This document shows positions 18,763 to 26,704 of a stretch of 33,435 bases of DNA, one piece after another. The notes beneath the pieces are model-generated. The model was not told the origin of the DNA. It did no database searches and was given only the letters and a program-made list of their open reading frames with translations. The DNA is from Phycisphaerae bacterium. Its GTDB lineage: Bacteria > Planctomycetota > Phycisphaerae > Sedimentisphaerales > Anaerobacaceae. The DNA is taken from positions 1 through 33,435 of the forward strand of contig JAGOLX010000061.1 in NCBI GenBank assembly GCA_017993835.1, in the 5' to 3' direction. The position numbers and the translations under genes were made by a program. Every line of letters begins with the position of its first letter. Positions within the stretch are counted from its first letter, which is position 1.

Positions 18763-20961
18763 TCACGCTTCGCGCACGATGCTCTCCAGGATCTTCTGTC
18801 CCTGCTCGTCGGCGCCGACGGACGCCATCGCCGGCTCCCGCTCATGGCGCAAAGACTCGCAGGTTGAGAGCAAATCGTCCACGGCCAGGTCTGCGATGGC
18901 GACGCCAAGTTGCTTGGCGGCCGATTCGATCCACGTGACCATCGCGATCACGACGGTGGGATCGAATTCGTAACCGGCGGAGTCCTTCAGCATGGCGAGC
19001 GTCTCCCCGATCGGACGCGAAGTGTGGTAAGCCCGGTTCGAGGTCAGAGCGTCGAAGGTGTCCGCGACCGCGATGATGCGGGCGCCCAGCGGAATGGCGG
19101 TCCGGGCCAGTCCATCGGGATAGCCCTGCCCGTTCCATTTCTCGTGATGGTGGCGGACGATGGAGGTCTCGGTTTCCAGGAAGCTCATTCTTTCGAGGAT
19201 GCGCACCGCGACCAGCGGATGCTGCTCGACGAGCCAGCGTTCGTGGCCGGTGAGGTGATCGGGTTTGAACAGGACCGCGTCGGGCACGCCGATCTTGCCG
19301 ATGTCGTGGATCATCGCGGATCGCTGGATCAGGTCCACGTACTTGGGTCCCAGTTCCATCGTGCGTGCGATCTCGACGGAGTAGGCCGTGACGTTCTCGG
19401 AATGCTTGCGGGCATAGGCGTCCTTGGCTTCGAGGGCCTGGACGAGGCTCCAGATGCTTTCCATGAACACCTTTTCCGCCTTCTCCGACAGGCCCATGAT
19501 TCGTCGTTGGAGCCTCTTGACCCGCTCGATCTCGATGTCGCTGGCGTTGAGCAGGCGGGCCATTTCCTCGTTCCAGAGCTTGACGCAGTTGCGTCCGGCG
19601 TTCTTGGCCTCGTAGAGGGCGACGTCGGCCCGGCGCATCACATCGTCGGGAGATTCATCTGCCTCCAGGATGCACTCGGCGATCCCGCAACTGATGGACA
19701 GACCCATTCCCTGGTCGAAACGGATCTCGCGCACGCGGGCCCGCACGCGCTCCAGCAGGACGGTGGCCTCCGCGGCCTTTGTCTCGGGCAGCAGCAGGAC
19801 GAACTCGTCTCCGCCGTAGCGGGTCAGGACGTCGGGTCCTCTCTTCTCCCGCTTGACGCATTCGGCCAGCTTGCGGATCGCGTCATCGCCTGTGACGTGT
19901 CCCAGGGCGTCGTTGATCATCTTGAAGTGATCCAGATCGAGGATCGCCACGGAGAACGACCGCTTGTATCGCTTGGCCCGGTCGCATTCTTCGAGCAGCT
20001 TCTCTTCCAGGAGTTTCCTGGAACCGACCCCGGTCAGTGCGTCGGTCAGGGAGGTGAGTCTCGCCTGCTGATATCGGGTGGCGTTGGTCAGGTGGGCGAC
20101 GAGGATCTCGCGAGTCAGCCCGGCCTTATACTGGGTCAGTTCCTCATTCGAGAGGCTCGACTCGGGCAGGCCGCACATGCACAGGTAACCGGAAAGACGC
20201 TTCTCCTTGCCGGTGGCAGCCTCGGGCAAGCCCACGATGTCCAAAGGCAGGACCATGCGCGGGGCCTTGCCCCCGCACTTGCTGCACTCGAGGGGGATTT
20301 CCGCATGGCAGTAGGTGGGCGAGGATTCGCGAGTCTCAACGTCCTGCGGTCCCATGAGGTGCCCGCCCACGCAGGGGCAGCGGTTGGAACTGATCAATTC
20401 GGGCTCCCGGCTGCGATCGCCCGCCGGATACAGGCACAAAACCGAATTGCGGGCCTCGAAGAGCTTCGGCGCCTCCGCGGCAACGATCTCCGCGGCCTCG
20501 TTCAAGTCGATGCTCTTGAGACATTTCGAGAGCATAGCCACCTCTTCGGCGGCTGTCCGGTCTTCGACGAGCTGTTGGGAGATGATGTCCCGGGCCGAGA
20601 GGATGCCGACGACCTTGCCGCTGTTGATCAGGGGCAAGTGGCGGATCCGATTGTCCATCATGATTCGCCTGGCCTCGCTGGTGGTGATCCCCGGGGAGCA
20701 CGAGACGACCTGGGCGGTCATGATCTGACTGACGAGGATCTGGGCTCCGGAGTCGGCTCGCACGGCCACGTGGCGGGCGATGTCCCGCTCGGTGACCAGT
20801 CCGACGAAGTGGCCCTGATCGTCGTTGACGATCAGGCAGCCCACGTTGTGAGAGAGCATCTTGGCCGCGGCGTCCTTGACGCTGTCGCTGCAGCAAATCG
20901 TGATGATCCTGGCCTGGTTGGGCGAGGCATCCGACAAGATGGGGCGCGCTGGCTCAGACAT
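18763..20961 (-). CDS. CBS - Cys-rich GAF-like - GGDEF - HD-GYP cyclic-di-GMP protein
   Basis: This 732-residue cytoplasmic protein combines c-di-GMP synthesis and breakdown modules. Residues about 18-135 are two CBS domains (GLVTERDIARHVAVRAD; HLPLINSGKVVGILSARDI), which usually sense adenine nucleotides. Residues about 150-300 look GAF-like and carry CPC (195-197), Cys218, CSKC (226-229) and CMC (261-263), suggesting bound zinc or an iron-sulfur centre. The GGDEF domain (about 305-465) has an intact GGDEF at 383-387 and an inhibitory RGPD I-site at 374-377, five residues before it, so it should be an active, product-inhibited diguanylate cyclase. The HD-GYP domain (about 500-685) has HDIGKIG at 552 and HHEKWNGQGYP at 604-614, the phosphodiesterase residues. 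No membrane segment is visible. AAGGGG lies about 9 bases before ATG 20961. It diverges from the sigma factor gene. Confidence 0.93.
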   Translation of the reverse strand: MSEPARPILSDASPNQARIITICCSDSVKDAAAKMLSHNVGCLIVNDDQGHFVGLVTERDIARHVAVRADSGAQILVSQIMTAQVVSCSPGITTSEARRIMMDNRIRHLPLINSGKVVGILSARDIISQQLVEDRTAAEEVAMLSKCLKSIDLNEAAEIVAAEAPKLFEARNSVLCLYPAGDRSREPELISSNRCPCVGGHLMGPQDVETRESSPTYCHAEIPLECSKCGGKAPRMVLPLDIVGLPEAATGKEKRLSGYLCMCGLPESSLSNEELTQYKAGLTREILVAHLTNATRYQQARLTSLTDALTGVGSRKLLEEKLLEECDRAKRYKRSFSVAILDLDHFKMINDALGHVTGDDAIRKLAECVKREKRGPDVLTRYGGDEFVLLLPETKAAEATVLLERVRARVREIRFDQGMGLSISCGIAECILEADESPDDVMRRADVALYEAKNAGRNCVKLWNEEMARLLNASDIEIERVKRLQRRIMGLSEKAEKVFMESIWSLVQALEAKDAYARKHSENVTAYSVEIARTMELGPKYVDLIQRSAMIHDIGKIGVPDAVLFKPDHLTGHERWLVEQHPLVAVRILERMSFLETETSIVRHHHEKWNGQGYPDGLARTAIPLGARIIAVADTFDALTSNRAYHTSRPIGETLAMLKDSAGYEFDPTVVIAMVTWIESAAKQLGVAIADLAVDDLLSTCESLRHEREPAMASVGADEQGQKILESIVREA

Positions 20962-21302
20962 CGGTCAATCCCCTTCTCTGTGTTTTCTGCTGTCCATGGT
21001 TTGCGGTCCTTCAGGGTATGTGTATCGACGCGCCAACCCCCCGGCTTTAGGTGGGAGTTCAACGCGAGGATATGGTATAATCTGGGGACCGGGCGAGCCA
21101 AGATGGCGGCGGGTGCGTAGTATGGGAACAGATGCCACGGGTTCCTGGCGGTTTCTGCAAAGCCAGTGAAGGCCGACGGTTATGACCATTCGAGTGCGGT
21201 CGCGACGTTTGTAGCGTCTGTGCGGTCGGGCCGGTGAAAAATCGCACGAGGTGACGGAAAAACGCGTTACGAAATGCCTCGGATGCGGCACCTATTTGCA
21301 CA
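20962..21302. other. Divergent 341-base intergenic region between the c-di-GMP gene and the sigma factor gene
   Basis: This gap contains an extended -10 promoter facing the sigma gene (21073-21081), leaving a leader of about 215 bases. The leader has short G/C-rich imperfect dyads (for example GCGACGTTTGTAGCGTC near 21209) but no recognised riboswitch. A GTG-initiated frame beginning at 21251 includes a CLGCG motif but runs out of frame into the sigma gene, and I do not call it. No clear promoter for the minus-strand gene was found. Confidence 0.5.
21073..21081 (+). promoter_or_regulatory. Extended -10 promoter upstream of the sigma factor gene
   Basis: TGGTATAAT is a perfect TGnTATAAT extended -10 element. 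No good -35 element lies 17 bases upstream (GGGAGT), which extended -10 promoters tolerate. Transcription would begin near 21088, about 215 bases before the sigma ATG. Confidence 0.55.
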
Positions 21303-23195
21303 ATGATGACCATGGATCCAACAACCCAGTCCGCTGTGGACAGACAAGTGAACGAGATCGAGCTGATAGAACAGGCTCAACGGGGAGATCGGCAGAGCCT
21401 CAACAACCTCGCTCAGGTCGCCAGGGAGCGGCTCAGGACCTATGTCTATCGCCTTACTCAGAAGGACGATCTGACGCAGGAAATTGTTCAGGAGAGCCTT
21501 TTAGAGATGTGCAAGATACTTGGCAAGCTGCAGAAGACCGACCGGTTTTGGCCGTGGCTGTACGGAATCGCGACCAATAAGCTGCACCGGCACTATCGGA
21601 CGGAGAAGGCTATGAGACACGCAGCGGCTTCGGAGGAGCGACGTCGGGGCACCGTGCAAGAACGTGAGGAAGGATTCGAAGGGCTCGTCGGCGACGAGCT
21701 CAAGAACATCGTCGCCGGCGCCATGCAGAAGCTGCGGACTCGCCATAAGGCGGTCCTCGTCATGCGTTGTTATGACGGCATGGCCTACAGCGAAATCGCC
21801 GAATCGATGGGTTGCAGCGAGTTCAGCACACGGATGCTCTTCGTCCGAGCCAAGAAGGCGCTCCAGAAGGAACTGCTCAGCCATGGATTCAGCAGGGGAT
21901 CGCTCCTGGCGGCCTTGATCGTGTTCGGCAAGATGACCGCGCCGAGCAAAGTGGCGGCGGCCCAGCTCACCGTCCCGGCGGCGGCCCTGAAGGCGGGTCT
22001 GGCGGCCAGTGTCGCGGGTCTGGCCAGCAGCACCACGGGGATCGTGACCGTCGCGGCGGTCGGCGCGCTGACCGTCGGGACAGTTGTGACGACCTCCGGA
22101 CCTGCCAGGCAGGTTGGCTTGGGCGGCAATCCGCTGGCATCGGGCGGCCGGATCGTCAGCCCCTATGCGACCGCCGCGAGTGCCCACGAGCAGTACTGGT
22201 ACTACTTCCCGGAGGGCCCGGAAGGCTCGCTGATCCTGCGAGCCCAGTCCCGCAACGGTGCGTCCACCGTGCTCCAGAACGGGGAAGCCAACTATACCTA
22301 CCAGGGCAACACGGTTGCCCTCAATAACTACTGCATGCTGCTCGATGATCTGAGTGTGTTCAAGCTTCCGACCGACAGCCCGGAGATGCGAGGCTTTCTC
22401 GCGCAGGTGGAGGGAATCCGCAACGACATCCAGCCGGTGTCCGCCAAGAAAGGGCGTGGCCTGCTGGCGGTGGTCGAGCGGAAGACCGACAACGCGGCTG
22501 TCGATGCGCCGTGGACGATCTCCAGCTCCAACGTCCTCGACACCGACTACTTCCAGAGCGACTGGCCGACGGATGCACGGATCGTGGACAATCGCGACGC
22601 GATGCACCGGCGCGGCTGGACCTACTTCCGTATTCAAGGCACGGTCGGCGGACAGAAGGTTGCCGGCGCGGGGAGGATGCCGTTCGTTTACGCGGCGAGC
22701 AAAGAGCATCGTCCCTGGCTGCGTCTGACCGTCGGCGATCTCGTCGTCGTCGATAGCGGCTCCGCAGCCACGCTGGCGAATGCTCAGGGCGAGTCCTCGG
22801 CCAAGTACCGCCAGGGGAGCTTCTTCCGCGGTTTGTCGCGTCCCTGGATGGGTCTGCACACGGTCGATACGGTCCGTCGAGATGCGGCTGCCCAGCGGGC
22901 CCGGTTCGAGACCCGACTGACGGCCGAGGGTCGCCAGGCACAGGTCATTGTGACTTCGGACAAGACAGAGCTTGCGTATACCATCGACATCGAGGCGGAC
23001 CTCGTCCGCCGGATCGATTTCACCGTGGCGGACGTCCCCGCCGGTTCGCTCGAATTCGAGTACCTTTCCGACGTGAACGTCAGCCGCAGCGAGTTTGCCG
23101 TCCCGTTGTCCCGACCGCCGCAAGCGACATTCCAGGAGGGTGAAGGCATCCTCTGGCTCGTCGCACTGGCGAACGGGACTCTGGGAGGCCAATAA
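21303..23195 (+). CDS. ECF-type sigma factor with membrane segment and large C-terminal extracytoplasmic domain
   Basis: This gene encodes a 630-residue fusion. Residues about 15-190 are a sigma-70 family ECF factor: region 2 (LRTYVYRLTQKDDLTQEIVQESLLEM, then RFWPWLYGIATNKLHRHYR) and region 4 (KLRTRHKAVLVMRCYDGMAYSEIAESMGCSE, then RMLFVRAKKALQKEL). Residues about 200-265 hold one or two Ala/Gly/Val-rich hydrophobic stretches that could span the membrane. Residues about 270-630 are a domain I do not recognise (QYWYYFPEGPEGSLILRAQ; GWTYFRIQGTVGGQKVAGAGRMPFVYAA), likely outside the membrane. C-terminally extended ECF factors are known in planctomycetes. No separate anti-sigma gene is adjacent, so the fused part may control sigma activity. 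Three ATGs (21303, 21306, 21312) are possible starts and none has a clear ribosome-binding site. The coding strand is convincing throughout. Confidence 0.88.
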   Translation: MMTMDPTTQSAVDRQVNEIELIEQAQRGDRQSLNNLAQVARERLRTYVYRLTQKDDLTQEIVQESLLEMCKILGKLQKTDRFWPWLYGIATNKLHRHYRTEKAMRHAAASEERRRGTVQEREEGFEGLVGDELKNIVAGAMQKLRTRHKAVLVMRCYDGMAYSEIAESMGCSEFSTRMLFVRAKKALQKELLSHGFSRGSLLAALIVFGKMTAPSKVAAAQLTVPAAALKAGLAASVAGLASSTTGIVTVAAVGALTVGTVVTTSGPARQVGLGGNPLASGGRIVSPYATAASAHEQYWYYFPEGPEGSLILRAQSRNGASTVLQNGEANYTYQGNTVALNNYCMLLDDLSVFKLPTDSPEMRGFLAQVEGIRNDIQPVSAKKGRGLLAVVERKTDNAAVDAPWTISSSNVLDTDYFQSDWPTDARIVDNRDAMHRRGWTYFRIQGTVGGQKVAGAGRMPFVYAASKEHRPWLRLTVGDLVVVDSGSAATLANAQGESSAKYRQGSFFRGLSRPWMGLHTVDTVRRDAAAQRARFETRLTAEGRQAQVIVTSDKTELAYTIDIEADLVRRIDFTVADVPAGSLEFEYLSDVNVSRSEFAVPLSRPPQATFQEGEGILWLVALANGTLGGQ

Positions 23196-23518
23196 CCGAG
23201 CCGACCATCCGGCCAGGTGAGCAGAGGGTGGTTGTGAGTACGGATGAAGTATGCCCGCACAGGGGGGTGTGGCGGGAGGGTCAGGGTGGTCTGTGCAGCA
23301 AACATAACGAATGAGAACGCTTCGCCGAGGATTGGCTGTGTTCGTGGGATCGCGAACACGTCCGTGAGGTTGTCGTATCTTCGTCCGACCGAACCGGAGG
23401 AATGGGCCGACAGGGAGGAGGCCGTCGCAGAGTTTTCGGACGCTCTGCCCGCAAACGACAGGGAGGTCGTCATACGTCCGATAGGAAGGTCGGTTGAGAC
23501 GGAGATACCAAGAAAGAA

Positions 23519-23598
23519 GGCCCCGGGGCTGTCATGCTATCCTCGGGTCGGCCCACACGAAGCGTCGCGTGGGCGGTCCCGAGCCCCGGGGCCTTTAT
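23519..23598 (+). terminator. Large GC-rich hairpin, probable (bidirectional) terminator
   Basis: GGCCCCGGGGCT (23519-23530) pairs with AGCCCCGGGGCC (23582-23593), followed by TTTAT and preceded by an A-rich stretch. Inner CTCGGG/CCCGAG and CCCAC/GTGGG can pair as an extension or an alternative. Each outer arm is itself a CCCCGGGG palindrome. It lies 324 bases after the sigma stop, so an unnoticed transcript may end here. Confidence 0.6.
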
Positions 23599-23601
23599 CG
23601 G

Positions 23602-23712
23602 ATCGCGGGAACTTTGCCCTGCGATTCTGCTCTAACAAGCTTATTGGCAACTGAATAGTTGCTGGTTGCTTGGCGGCGGGTTTTTGGGTGGGCTCGTCCC
23701 ACCTAAGAACCC
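23602..23712 (+). ncRNA. Candidate structured leader RNA upstream of the beta-helix gene
   Basis: Three local hairpins follow one another. ATCGCGGG (23602-23609) pairs with CCC-T-GCGAT (23617-23625) with one bulge. GCAACT-GAAT-AGTTGC is perfect (23647-23662). GGGTT plus GGTGGG (23678-23692) pairs with CCCACC plus AACCC (23698-23712). This is a prediction by eye only; the elements could also be a mix of terminators and repeats. Confidence 0.35.
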
Positions 23713-23730
23713 AGTTTGACAGCGGTGTTC

Positions 23731-26310
23731 ATGAGTGATGTGACGACAATCAGATTGGTGCGAGTTGTTCTGCTGGCCCTGGTGCTGGCGTCGCCGGCCG
23801 GGGCGGATTGGCCGTTTAGTTATTCGGATGACTTTTCCTCGGACAAGGTGGAGTCCGGCGCCTATCTACATTCCCCGTTCTGGACCCTCGACACGACCCC
23901 GTTGGCGGAACCCTATTTGCAGTACTACGAACCGGGTGCCGACCGGGAGTTGCTGTTCATGGAGTGCAGGGACCAGCCGGCCCGGCTGGCCTATTGTCTG
24001 CCCCCGGCGACCTCGTCCACCCATGGGATCGTCACAGGCACCTTCACCGTGGATGTCTCTTTCCCCTGCAGTGCGACCGTGTCTCAGTATCCGACCGGGG
24101 GGGAACTGTCCTGCTCGACCTCGCCCGACGGGGTGACCTGGTCCGGCCCGATGTACTTGTGGGCCGGACGCAACACCATCCCCATCTCCTCGAATATGGG
24201 CAGGTGTTACGTCCTGCTCAGCGGCGGCCGGGCTACGATCGACAACATCCAGGTCTCCCTGTCGCAGTCCTCCGCGACGATCCGTGTCCCCCAGAACTAC
24301 AGCACGATTCAGCAGGCCATCAATGCCGCCCACTCGGGCGACGTCATCGAGGTGGCCGCAGGGACCTACTCGGGAGCGGGGAACTGGGACATCGATTTCC
24401 AGGGCAAGCGAATCACTGTCCGCAGTGCCGGCGGGGCCGCGTCCACGGTCATCGACTGCGGCTCTCCCACGTCCACGGGACGACGCGGATTCTACTTCCA
24501 CCAGGGCGAGACCGCAGATTCCATCCTCTCCGGCTTTACCATTCGAGGCGGGCGGGTCTACGGCGCGGACATCCCCGCCAATCCCCTCCAATGGACGCAG
24601 AGCGCCTCGCACCCCATCGGCGGCGGCATCTACTGCGAGTTCAGCAGTCCGACCATCGCCGGCTGCGTTATCGAGAACTGCGGCGCCGAACTCGGGGGCG
24701 GCATCGGCTGCGTCGGCGGCGACCCGACGATCATCAACTGCACGATCCAGGACTGTCTGGCCGGCGGGCTCGGCTCGGCCACCACGGGCGGCCGGGGCGC
24801 CGGAATCGCCCTCGTCGGCGAATCGAACGCCACGATCACCAATTCCGTGATCCGGGGCAACACCAACGCCTACTCCAGCAGTTGGGGCGCTGGTCTTTAT
24901 GTCCTGCACAGCTCTGCGGTCGTCTCCGGATGCACCTTCTCCGACAACCTCGCGCCCGGCTCGCTGCGAGGCGGCGGCGCCTACTGCGGCGGCCAAGGCT
25001 GCGATGTCATGTTCCGCAACTGCGTCTTTTCCGCCAACCAGGCGGATGCAGGCGCCGGAATCCTCGTCGAAGGCACCACCACGGCGCAGCCCTCGACGAC
25101 CACATCGAGCTGGCAATGTGCTGTCGCTGTTGTCAACTGCACGATTGCCCGGAACGAGCTGACCTATGCCTTGGGCAGTTCCGCCGCGGGCGGCGTCAAC
25201 TCCAGCGGCGCCAACATCACGATCTCCAACAGCATCATCTGGGGCAACGAGGGGACCGCCGTGACGATTGCCAATGCTTCGTCCACGTATCCGGTGACCT
25301 ATTCGGACGTCCAGGGCGGTTACTCCGGCACGGGCAACATCAACTCCGATCCGCTCTTTGCCTCCGCGTCGAGCTCGGACTATCACCTGAAATCGACCGG
25401 CGGACGCTACAATCCCGCTTCGGGCGCGTGGGTCAGCGACAGCACGTGCAGTCCCTGCCTCGACGCCGGCGATCCTTGGGATTCGGTCGAGTACGAGCCG
25501 CCGCTGAACGGCGAGCGGGTGAACATGGGTGTTTACGGCGGAACCGCCGAGGCCAGCAAGAGCCCCAAACGCACCGTCTACCACGTCAGCAAGAGCGGTC
25601 GCGACACGAACACCGGCGCGAGCCAGTCCAGCGCCTTCGCCACCATTGAGAGGGCGATCCAGGCCGCAGTCGATGGCGATGCCATCCTCGTCTGGCCGGG
25701 CCGGTACGAAGAGAGACTCTCGTTCGCAGGCAAGGCCATCACCATACAGAGTGCAGCGGACGCGGCCGTGATCGTGGCGCCCGATTACGCGTTTACGTTC
25801 TCCAAGGCGGAGGACGCCGGCAGCGTCTTGGCCAACTTCGTCATCACGGGCTGCGCGACCGCCGGCATCATCTGTGACGGCGCCTGCCCCACGCTGAGGA
25901 ACCTGACGATCGTGGACAATCAGTTCGGCATCGTCGCGTATCATGGCGCCAAGCCCAACATCGTCAATTGCATCGTGTGGGGCAATGAAGACGGACAACT
26001 GTTCGATTGCAGCGCGACCTACAGTTGCATCGAAGGCGTCACGGCGGGCAAGAAGACCGGGGTCATCAACAGCGATCCGCTGTTCGCGAATGCCGCCGGT
26101 GGAGACTACCATCTGCGTTCGCCGTACGGGCGCTATGTATCGAGCAGCGGCGCCTGGGCGACCGACGGCGCGATCAGTCCCTGCATCGACGCAGGCGATC
26201 CGTCCGACTCCTTCCGCAACGAGCGGGTGCCGAATGGCAATCGGATCAACATGGGCGCTTACGGCGGGACCCCCTGTGCAAGCCTCAGCAGCGGGCCCGT
26301 TTGTCCGTAG
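23731..26310 (+). CDS. Secreted right-handed beta-helix repeat protein
   Basis: This 859-residue exported protein starts MSDVTTIRLVRVVLLALVLASPAGA, a signal peptide. Residues about 27-185 form a beta-sandwich-like domain (YSDDFSSDKVESG, then GRATIDNIQVSLS) that may bind a ligand. Residues about 190-600 are a parallel beta-helix of the pectate-lyase/polymorphic outer-membrane type: NYSTIQQAINAAHSGDVIEVAAGTYSG, then many short N-C-T-I turns (GCVIENCGAELGGGIGC). A second, shorter helix runs from about 620 to the end. Both modules finish with the same sequence type: INSDPLFA, DYHLKS, CLDAGDP, then NMGVYGGT or NMGAYGGT. No catalytic acidic triad or anchor motif is obvious, so adhesion or glycan binding is as likely as lyase activity. 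A TTG at 23716 would add five residues; the ATG at 23731 is simpler. Confidence 0.88.
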   Translation: MSDVTTIRLVRVVLLALVLASPAGADWPFSYSDDFSSDKVESGAYLHSPFWTLDTTPLAEPYLQYYEPGADRELLFMECRDQPARLAYCLPPATSSTHGIVTGTFTVDVSFPCSATVSQYPTGGELSCSTSPDGVTWSGPMYLWAGRNTIPISSNMGRCYVLLSGGRATIDNIQVSLSQSSATIRVPQNYSTIQQAINAAHSGDVIEVAAGTYSGAGNWDIDFQGKRITVRSAGGAASTVIDCGSPTSTGRRGFYFHQGETADSILSGFTIRGGRVYGADIPANPLQWTQSASHPIGGGIYCEFSSPTIAGCVIENCGAELGGGIGCVGGDPTIINCTIQDCLAGGLGSATTGGRGAGIALVGESNATITNSVIRGNTNAYSSSWGAGLYVLHSSAVVSGCTFSDNLAPGSLRGGGAYCGGQGCDVMFRNCVFSANQADAGAGILVEGTTTAQPSTTTSSWQCAVAVVNCTIARNELTYALGSSAAGGVNSSGANITISNSIIWGNEGTAVTIANASSTYPVTYSDVQGGYSGTGNINSDPLFASASSSDYHLKSTGGRYNPASGAWVSDSTCSPCLDAGDPWDSVEYEPPLNGERVNMGVYGGTAEASKSPKRTVYHVSKSGRDTNTGASQSSAFATIERAIQAAVDGDAILVWPGRYEERLSFAGKAITIQSAADAAVIVAPDYAFTFSKAEDAGSVLANFVITGCATAGIICDGACPTLRNLTIVDNQFGIVAYHGAKPNIVNCIVWGNEDGQLFDCSATYSCIEGVTAGKKTGVINSDPLFANAAGGDYHLRSPYGRYVSSSGAWATDGAISPCIDAGDPSDSFRNERVPNGNRINMGAYGGTPCASLSSGPVCP

Positions 26311-26382
26311 ACCGGACCTTGCGACCCAGGGCATGGATCGCGAGGATCCCAGTAGACCCGGCCCTCGAGCCGGTGGGGGGAA

Positions 26383-26443
26383 GGGAGAGCAGACGTGCAG
26401 CGGCCCTGTCTCTCGCACCGATCCGGCTGCTCTCCCCCTTTTG
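26383..26443 (+). terminator. Terminator-like hairpin after the beta-helix gene
   Basis: GGGAGAGCAG (26383-26392) pairs perfectly with CTGCTCTCCC (26427-26436) and is followed by CCTTTTG. The loop of 34 bases is long for an intrinsic terminator and can form an inner stem. It lies 73 bases after the stop codon. Confidence 0.55.
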
Positions 26444-26596
26444 TGGATTTTCAACGGAATCCACCGCTCCGGATAGGTCATTGGCTCTTTGATACGCAAT
26501 CGCTGGTGGCGGCAGTGCCGTTACCCACCATTTGTGGTGTTTTGGGGGGCTTGACCGATATGTATGCACAATACCGGTCCGATGAACGTATTCTTG

Positions 26597-26625
26597 TTGC
26601 AATCGGATTGGCACAGTCATATAAT
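26597..26625 (+). promoter_or_regulatory. Strong sigma-70-type promoter of the prepilin-like gene
   Basis: TTGCAA (26597-26602) and a perfect TATAAT (26620-26625) are separated by 17 bases. Transcription would start near 26632, 70-135 bases before the possible start codons of the next gene. Confidence 0.72.
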
Positions 26626-26704
26626 AGTTGGTTAGCCGGTCAGGAGGCCCCTGAAACGTGCTGTTTGGCGTGGGGCTTCCGATTCGGCGAGCCAGAAAAG
26701 GCTT

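Larger units (their letters stand above)
23196..23730. other. 535-base non-coding region rich in RNA hairpins
   Basis: After the sigma stop there is about 320 bases with no convincing gene; a plus-strand frame reading LRPTEPEEWADREEAVAEF near 23377-23433 is protein-like but has no supported start. Next come four successive hairpins: 23519-23593, 23602-23625, 23647-23662 and 23678-23712. The last ends 18 bases before the beta-helix gene. The first is probably a terminator and the other three may form a structured leader or small RNA. I recognise no known riboswitch class. Confidence 0.5.
26311..26704. other. 394-base intergenic region between the beta-helix and prepilin-like genes
   Basis: It contains a terminator-like hairpin (26383-26443), a smaller hairpin CACCA-TTTG-TGGTG followed by TTTT (26526-26543) and a strong promoter (26597-26625). 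No protein-coding signal was seen. Confidence 0.6.

Noticed and set aside
18910-21120. Open frame of 736 codons on the plus strand
   Set aside because: It lies opposite the c-di-GMP gene, has low-complexity Gly/Asp/Val-rich composition and no domain; it is a shadow of high GC content.
21251-21580. GTG-initiated frame with a CLGCG motif ahead of the sigma gene
   Set aside because: It continues out of frame through the sigma region 2 coding sequence and shows no domain beyond the short Cys pair.
23244-23654. Small plus-strand frame in the gap after the sigma gene
   Set aside because: Part of it (LRPTEPEEWADREE) is protein-like, but it runs through a strong hairpin and has no supported start; left as a possible remnant only.
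23866-26499. Open frame of 877 codons on the minus strand
   Set aside because: It is antisense to the beta-helix gene, whose signal peptide and repeats are convincing; the antisense product is Arg/Gly/Asp/Val-rich with no recognisable motif.
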